In this document: piece after piece, positions 57,201 to 64,000 of the stretch
Numbering within the stretch: the stretch's first letter is position 1
Layout: each line of letters begins with the position of its first letter
Assembly: GCF_051014685.1 (NCBI RefSeq)
Contig: NW_027478894.1
Span: forward strand, 186,001-250,000
Length of the DNA: 64,000 bases
Direction of reading: 5' to 3'
DNA from: Ptiloglossa arizonensis
Lineage: Eukaryota; Arthropoda; Insecta; Hymenoptera; Colletidae
Notes under the pieces: generated by a model
The model's input: the letters and a program-made list of their open reading frames with translations, nothing else
Told to the model about the DNA's origin: nothing
Database searches by the model: none
Made by a program: the position numbers and the translations under genes

Positions 57201-57590
57201 ACGATATACGTTATACGTTATACGTTATACGTTATACGTTATACGTTATACGTTATACGTCATAAGTTATACGTTATACGTTATACGTTATACGTTATAC
57301 GTTATACGTTATACGTTATACGTTATACGTTATACGTTATACGTTATACGTTATACGTTATACGTTATACGTTATACGTTATTCGTTATACGTTATACGT
57401 TATACATTACATGTTATACGTTATACGTTATACGTTATACGTTATACGTTATACGTTATACGTTATACGTTATACGTTATACGTTATACGTTATACGTTA
57501 TACGTTATACGTTATACGTTATACATTATACGTCATACGTTATACGTTATTCGTAATACGTTATACGTGATACGTTATACGTTATACGTT
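54246..57590 (+). repeat. Block A' (copy related to A1 right part and A2)
   Basis: The word order follows A1/A2 from about 2750 to 6100: W4 54531, W2 55172, A7G dimer run 55263, T4G+A7T 55676, CATTTCA 56271, second T4G+A7T 57146. Offsets to block A are 51,524, 51,517, 51,510 and 51,489 bp, falling by whole heptamers. They leave remainder 4 modulo 7, as the register breaks predict. An isolated A5G stands before the triple A5G near 56804, giving four in five units. Confidence 0.75.
54552..54569 (+). other. Complex register break, 5-bp and 6-bp units (-2, -1)
   Basis: CGTTA (54552-54556) is followed by a normal CGTTATA (54557-54563) and by GTTATA, which lacks its C (54564-54569). Phase goes from 1 to 6 to 5 modulo 7. 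It lies inside a W4 copy, between CGATATT and A7T, about 300 bp right of the D'/A' junction. No other W4 copy has it. Confidence 0.92.
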
Positions 57591-60490
57591 ATACATTATA
57601 CGTTATACGATATACGTTATACGTTATGCGTTATGCGTTCTTCGATACACGTTATACGTAATTCGGTATGCGTTACACGTTATACGTTATACGTTATACG
57701 TTATACGTTATACGTTATACGTTATACGTTATACGTTATACGTTATACGTTATACGTTATACGTTATACGTTGTACGTTATACGTTATACGTTATACGTT
57801 ATTCGTTATACGTTATACGTTATACATTACATGTTATACGTTATACGTTATACGTTATACGTTATACGTTATACGTTATACGTTATACGTTATACGTTAT
57901 ACGTTATACGTTGTTCGTTATACGTTATACGTTATACGTTATTCGTTATACGTTATACGTTATACGTTATACGTCATAAGTTATGCGTTATACGTTATAC
58001 GTTATACGTTATACGTTATGCGTTATACGTCCTACGATATTCGTTATACGTTATACGTTATTAGTTATACGTTATACGTTATACGTTATACGTCATAGGT
58101 TATACGTTATACGTTATGCGTTACACGTTATACGTTATACGTTATACGTTATACGTTATACGTTATACGTTATACGTTATACGTTATACGTTATACGTTA
58201 TACGTTATACGTTATACGTTATACGTTATACGTTATACGTTATACGTTATACGTTATACGTTATACGTTATACGTTATACGTTATACGTTATACGTTATA
58301 CGTTATACGTTATACGTTATACGTTATTCGTTATACGTTATACGTTATACATTACATGTTTTACGTTATACGTTATACGTTATACGTTATACGTTATACG
58401 TTATACGTTATACGTTATACGTTATGCGTTATACGTTATACGTTATACGTTATACGTTATACGTTATACGTTATATGTTATACGTTATACGTTATACGTT
58501 ATACGTTATACGTTATACGTTATTCGTTATACGTTATACGTTATACATTACATGTTATACGTTATACGTTATACGTTATACGTTATACGTTATACGTTAT
58601 ACGTTATACGTTATACGTTATACGTTATACGTTATACGTTATACGTTATACGTTATACGTTATACGTTGTACGTTATACGTTATACGTTATACGTTATAG
58701 GTTATTCGTTATACGTTATACGTTATACATTACATGTTTTACGTTATACGTTATACGTTATACGTTATACGTTATACGTTATACGTTATACGTTATACGT
58801 TATACGTTATACGTTATACGTTATACGTTATACGTCATACGTTATACGTTATTCGTAATACGTTATACGTGATACGTTATACGTTGTACGTTATACGTTA
58901 TACGTTATACGTTATACGTTATATGTTATACGTTATACGTTATACGTTATACGTTGTACGTTATACGTTATACGTTATACGTTATACGTTATTCGTTATA
59001 CGTTATACGTTATACATTACATGTTTTACGTTATACGTTATACGTTATACGTTATACGTTATACGTTATACGTTATACGTTATACGTTATACGTTATACG
59101 TTATACGTCATACGTTATACGTTATTCGTAATACGTTATACGTGATACGTTATACGTTGTACGTTATACGTTATACGTTATACGTTATACGTTATACGTT
59201 ATACGTTATACGTTATACGTTATACGTTGTACGTTGTACGTTGTACGTTATACGTTATACGTTATACGTTATACGTTATACGTTATACGTTATACGTTAC
59301 ACGTTATACGTTATACGTTATTCGTTATACGTTATACCTTATACATTACATGTTATACGTTATACGTTATACGTTATACGTTATACGTTATACGTTATAC
59401 GTTATACGTTATACGTTATACGTTATACGTTATACGTTGTTCGTTATACGTTATACGTTATACGTTATTCGTTATACGTTATACGTTATACATTATACGT
59501 CATAAGTTATACGTTATACGTTATACGTTATACGTTATACGTTATACGTTATGCGTTATACGTCCTACGATATTCGTTATACGTTATACGTTATTAGTTA
59601 TACGTTATACGTTATACGTTATACGTCATAGGTTATACGTTATACGTTATGCGTTACACGTTATACGTTATACGTTATACGTTATACGTTATACGTTATA
59701 CGTTATACGTTATACGTTATACGTTATACGTTATACGTTATACGTTATACGTTATACGTTATACGTTATACGTTATACGTTATACGTTATACGTTATACG
59801 TTATACGTCATACGTTATACGTTATTCGTAATACGTTATACGTGATACGTTATACGTTGTACGTTATACGTTATACGTTATACGTTATACGTTATACGTT
59901 ATACGTTATACGTTATACGTTATACGTTATACGTTGTACGTTATACGTTATACGTTATACGTTATACGTTATTCGTTATACGTTATACGTTATACATTTC
60001 ATGTTTTACGTTATACGTTATACGTTATACGTTATACGTTATACGTTACACGTTATACGTTATACGTTATACGTTATACGTTATACGTTATACGTCATAC
60101 GTTATACGTTATTCGTAATACGTTACACGTGATACGTTATACGTTGTACGTTATACGTTATACGTTATACGTTATACGTTATACGTTATACGTTATACGT
60201 TATACGTTATACGTTGTACGTTGTACGTTTTACGTTATACGTTATACGTTATACGTTATACGTTATACGTTATACGTTATACCTTATACGTTATACGTTA
60301 TACGTTATACGTTATACGTTATACGTCATACGTCATACGTTATACGTTATACGTTATACGTTATACATTATACGTTATACGATATACGTTATACGTTATG
60401 CGTTATGCGTTCTTCGTTACACGTTATACGTAATTCGGTATGCGTTACACGTTATACGTTATACGTTATACGTTATACGTTATACGTTAT
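57591..60490 (+). repeat. 3,003-bp tandem pair at the right end, first copy
   Basis: Begins with A-type words (W3 with CGATACA at 57636, W4 58028, W2 with TGTTTTA near 58350) and passes to B-type words (CCTTATA-CATTACA 59337, W4 59561, CATTTCA 59995, W3 with CGTTACA near 60409). Each recurs 3,003 bp (429 heptamers) later; near 58116 the offset is 3,010 bp because the second copy has one extra unit. A GGTTATT unit near 58689 and its copy near 61692 are a private mark of this pair. Confidence 0.8.
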
Positions 60491-60590
60491 ACGTTATACG
60501 TCATACGTCATACGTTATACGTTATACGTTATACGTTATACATTATACGTTATACGATATACGTTATACGTTATGCGTTATGCGTTATAC
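60491..60590 (+). repeat. Junction segment with a 175-bp offset repeat
   Basis: The adjacent T4C-T4C pair at 60324 recurs at 60499, 175 bp (25 heptamers) later, with the following T3A and A7G units. It then fuses, after two A7G units, to the sequence that starts the second 3,003-bp copy. CGTTCTT is missing from this W3-like cluster. So the joint between the two large copies carries its own small duplication. Confidence 0.7.
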
Positions 60591-63490
60591 GTTATACATT
60601 ATACGTTATACGATATACGTTATACGTTATGCGTTATGCGTTCTTCGATACACGTTATACGTAATTCGGTATGCGTTACACGTTATACGTTATACGTTAT
60701 ACGTTATACGTTATACGTTATACGTTATACGTTATACGTTATACGTTATACGTTATACGTTATACGTTATACGTTGTACGTTATACGTTATACGTTATAC
60801 GTTATTCGTTATACGTTATACGTTATACATTACATGTTATACGTTATACGTTATACGTTATACGTTATACGTTATACGTTATACGTTATACGTTATACGT
60901 TATACGTTATACGTTGTTCGTTATACGTTATACGTTATACGTTATTCGTTATACGTTATACGTTATACGTTATACGTCATAAGTTATGCGTTATACGTTA
61001 TACGTTATACGTTATACGTTATGCGTTATACGTCCTACGATATTCGTTATACGTTATACGTTATTAGTTATACGTTATACGTTATACGTTATACGTCATA
61101 GGTTATACGTTATACGTTATACGTTATGCGTTACACGTTATACGTTATACGTTATACGTTATACGTTATACGTTATACGTTATACGTTATACGTTATACG
61201 TTATACGTTATACGTTATACGTTATACGTTATACGTTATACGTTATACGTTATACGTTATACGTTATACGTTATACGTTATACGTTATACGTTATACGTT
61301 ATACGTTATACGTTATACGTTATACGTTATACGTTATTCGTTATACGTTATACGTTATACATTACATGTTTTACGTTATACGTTATACGTTATACGTTAT
61401 ACGTTATACGTTATACGTTATACGTTATACGTTATGCGTTATACGTTATACGTTATACGTTATACGTTATACGTTATACGTTATATGTTATACGTTATAC
61501 GTTATACGTTATACGTTATACGTTATACGTTATTCGTTATACGTTATACGTTATACATTACATGTTATACGTTATACGTTATACGTTATACGTTATACGT
61601 TATACGTTATACGTTATACGTTATACGTTATACGTTATACGTTATACGTTATACGTTATACGTTATACGTTATACGTTGTACGTTATACGTTATACGTTA
61701 TACGTTATAGGTTATTCGTTATACGTTATACGTTATACATTACATGTTTTACGTTATACGTTATACGTTATACGTTATACGTTATACGTTATACGTTATA
61801 CGTTATACGTTATACGTTATACGTTATACGTTATACGTCATACGTTATACGTTATTCGTAATACGTTATACGTGATACGTTATACGTTGTACGTTATACG
61901 TTATACGTTATACGTTATACGTTATATGTTATACGTTATACGTTATACGTTATACGTTGTACGTTATACGTTATACGTTATACGTTATACGTTATTCGTT
62001 ATACGTTATACGTTATACATTACATGTTTTACGTTATACGTTATACGTTATACGTTATACGTTATACGTTATACGTTATACGTTATACGTTATACGTTAT
62101 ACGTTATACGTCATTCGTTATACGTTATTCGTAATACGTTATACGTGATACGTTATACGTTGTACGTTATACGTTATACGTTATACGTTATACGTTATAC
62201 GTTATACGTTATACGTTATACGTTATACGTTGTACGTTGTACGTTGTACGTTATACGTTATACGTTATACGTTATACGTTATACGTTATACGTTATACGT
62301 TACACGTTATACGTTATACGTTATTCGTTATACGTTATACCTTATACATTACATGTTATACGTTATACGTTATACGTTATACGTTATACGTTATACGTTA
62401 TACGTTATACGTTATACGTTATACGTTATACGTTATACGTTGTTCGTTATACGTTATACGTTATACGTTATTCGTTATACGTTATACGTTATACATTATA
62501 CGTCATAAGTTATACGTTATACGTTATACGTTATACGTTATACGTTATACGTTATGCGTTATACGTCCTACGATATTCGTTATACGTTATACGTTATTAG
62601 TTATACGTTATACGTTATACGTTATACGTCATAGGTTATACGTTATACGTTATGCGTTACACGTTATACGTTATACGTTATACGTTATACGTTATACGTT
62701 ATACGTTATACGTTATACGTTATACGTTATACGTTATACGTTATACGTTATACGTTATACGTTATACGTTATACGTTATACGTTATACGTTATACGCTAT
62801 ACGTTATACGTCATACGTTATACGTTATTCGTAATACGTTATACGTGATACGTTATACGTTGTACGTTATACGTTATACGTTATACGTTATACGTTATAC
62901 GTTATACGTTATACGTTATACGTTATACGTTATACGTTGTACGTTATACGTTATACGTTATACGTTATACGTTATTCGTTATACGTTATACGTTATACAT
63001 TTCATGTTTTACGTTATACGTTATACGTTATACGTTATACGTTATACGTTACACGTTATACGTTATACGTTATACGTTATACGTTATACGTTATACGTCA
63101 TACGTTATACGTTATTCGTAATACGTTATACGTGATACGTTATACGTTGTACGTTATACGTTATACGTTATACGTTATACGTTATACGTTATACGTTATA
63201 CGTTATACGTTATACGTTGTACGTTGTACGTTTTACGTTATACGTTATACGTTATACGTTATACGTTATATGTTATACGTTATACCTTATACGTTATACG
63301 TTATACGTTATACGTTATACGTTATACGTCATACGTCATACGTTATACGTTATACGTTATACGTTATACATTATACGTTATACGATATACGTTATACGTT
63401 ATGCGTTATGCGTTCTTCGTTACACGTTATACGTAATTCGGTATGCGTTACACGTTATACGTTATACGTTATACGTTATACGTTATACGT
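60591..63490 (+). repeat. 3,003-bp tandem pair at the right end, second copy
   Basis: Copies of all markers of the first member: W3 60639, W4 61031, CCTTATA-CATTACA 62340, W4 62564, CATTTCA 62998, W3 near 63412. Small differences from copy 1: an extra canonical unit before A7G near 61126, CGTCATT in place of T4C near 62108, a CGCTATA unit near 62797, and a C1T unit near 63270. Confidence 0.8.
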
Positions 63491-64000
63491 TATACGTTAT
63501 ACGTTATACGTTATACGTTATACGTTATACGTTATACGTTATACGTTATACGTTATACGTTGTACGTTGTACGTTGTACGTTATACGTTATACGTTATAC
63601 GTTATACGTTATACGTTATATGTTATACGTTATACGTTATACGTTATACGTTATACGTTATACGTTATACGTTATACGTTATACGTTGTACGTTATACGT
63701 TATACGTTATACGTTATTCGTTATACGTTATACGTTATACGTTATTCGTTATACGTTATACGTTATACGTTATACTTCATAAGTTATACGTTATACGTTA
63801 TACGTTATACGTTATACGTTATGCGTTATACGTCCTACGATATTCGTTATACGTTATACGTTATTAGTTATACGTTATACGTTGTACGTTGTACGTTGTA
63901 CGTTATACGTTATACGTTATACGTTATACGTTATACGTTATACGTTATACGTTATACGTTATACGTCATACGTTATACGTTATACGTTATACGTTATACA
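63491..64000 (+). repeat. B-type sequence running out of the window
   Basis: Triple A5G near 63560, a C1T unit near 63620, W4 at 63831 and another triple A5G near 63892, followed by the start of a W1- or W3-type cluster cut by the window end. The unit at about 63775, CTTCATA, combines G2T with T4C and was not seen elsewhere; other copies have T4C there. The array continues beyond the window. Confidence 0.65.

Larger units (their letters stand above)
1..64000 (+). repeat. Heptanucleotide satellite array, unit CGTTATA
   Basis: The window is a head-to-tail array of a 7-bp unit, CGTTATA, from the first base to the last, with no inversion and no unrelated insert. All seven unit positions vary somewhere. 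Common forms are T4C, T4A, T4G, A5G, T6C, A7T, A7G, T3A, G2A and C1T/A/G, plus a few double mutants such as CGTCCTA and CGTTCTT. The unit has one CpG and 2 of 7 G+C. Every plus frame reads the same repeating peptide RYTLYVI; starts come only from A7G or the CATG word, and stops only from words such as T4G (TGA) or C1A and C1G after T4C (TAA, TAG). Nothing supports translation. The form fits eukaryotic satellite DNA. The species and chromosomal location cannot be told from the sequence. Confidence 0.98.

Noticed and set aside
1..64000. Many long plus-strand open reading frames, up to about 600 codons, encoding RYTLYVI repeats
   Set aside because: They follow from a 7-bp unit without a stop in any plus phase. 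They overlap in all three frames, their starts and stops are satellite variants, and there is no ribosome-binding, splice or codon-use signal. Not annotated as genes.
1..64000. Telomere repeat
   Set aside because: The unit length matches plant-type telomeres (7 bp), but CGTTATA has no G run on either strand and differs from TTTAGGG and other known telomere units. The scale and higher-order words also fit an internal satellite.
1..64000. CRISPR array
   Set aside because: There are no unique spacers between repeats; repeat and would-be spacer are the same heptamer.
1..64000. TATA boxes or other promoter signals
   Set aside because: TATA occurs in every unit on both strands, so it carries no information here.
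1..64000. tRNA, rRNA, transposon or virus-derived sequence
   Set aside because: No stretch departs from the heptamer lattice by more than a few substitutions per unit, so there is no room for any such element.
1..64000. Artificial or data-encoding DNA
   Set aside because: The ordered words look code-like, but their nested copying with slippage by whole heptamers, lineage-specific changes and scarless unequal exchange is what natural satellite evolution produces.

Overview
The whole window, base 1 to 64000, is one uninterrupted tandem array of a 7-bp unit, CGTTATA. I find no protein gene, RNA gene, transposon or unique-sequence island. Below, positions in the unit are C1 G2 T3 T4 A5 T6 A7, and variants are named by substitution (T4C is CGTCATA, A7T is CGTTATT, A5G is CGTTGTA). 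The array is always in the same orientation. About 9,140 heptamer slots fill the window. The unit is 28.6% G+C and carries one CpG every 7 bp. This is the form of eukaryotic satellite DNA (heterochromatin, centromere, subtelomere, B or sex chromosome). I do not recognise this heptamer from a named species. Seven-bp satellites are known elsewhere, for example in the Drosophila virilis group, but with different units.

Long reading frames occur on the plus strand only, and this is an artefact. Seven is not a multiple of three, so 21 bp reads through all three phases and every plus frame gives the same cyclic peptide RYTLYVI without a stop. The minus unit TATAACG carries a TAA, which hits each minus frame every 21 bp.

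The information in the array lies in its variants. They are not scattered: the same combinations recur in fixed order and spacing as 'words', and the words form blocks. Block A (about 1-12730) holds higher-order units of about 3.5 kb. Block B (about 12731-27300) is a mosaic with a core seen four times. Block C (about 27300-31520) is rich in 14-bp dimers. Block D (about 31520-40265) is a 4,488-bp tandem pair with its own diagnostic word. The end of B plus C plus most of D then repeats as C' and D' (about 40266-54245), a tandem duplication with a 13,695-bp offset. It was later altered by a 526-bp length difference and a 2,821-bp internal amplification. A' (about 54246-57590) resembles block A again. 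The right end is a 3,003-bp tandem pair (about 57590-63490) followed by B-type sequence.

The 7-bp register is broken only at 13 units by 1- or 2-bp indels. Their net effect (+4) accounts exactly for the phase difference between the two ends of the window. Most are copies of a few original events and, with two paralogue-specific base differences, they let the order of duplications be read. Block boundaries fall inside runs of identical units and are known only to roughly 100 bp.
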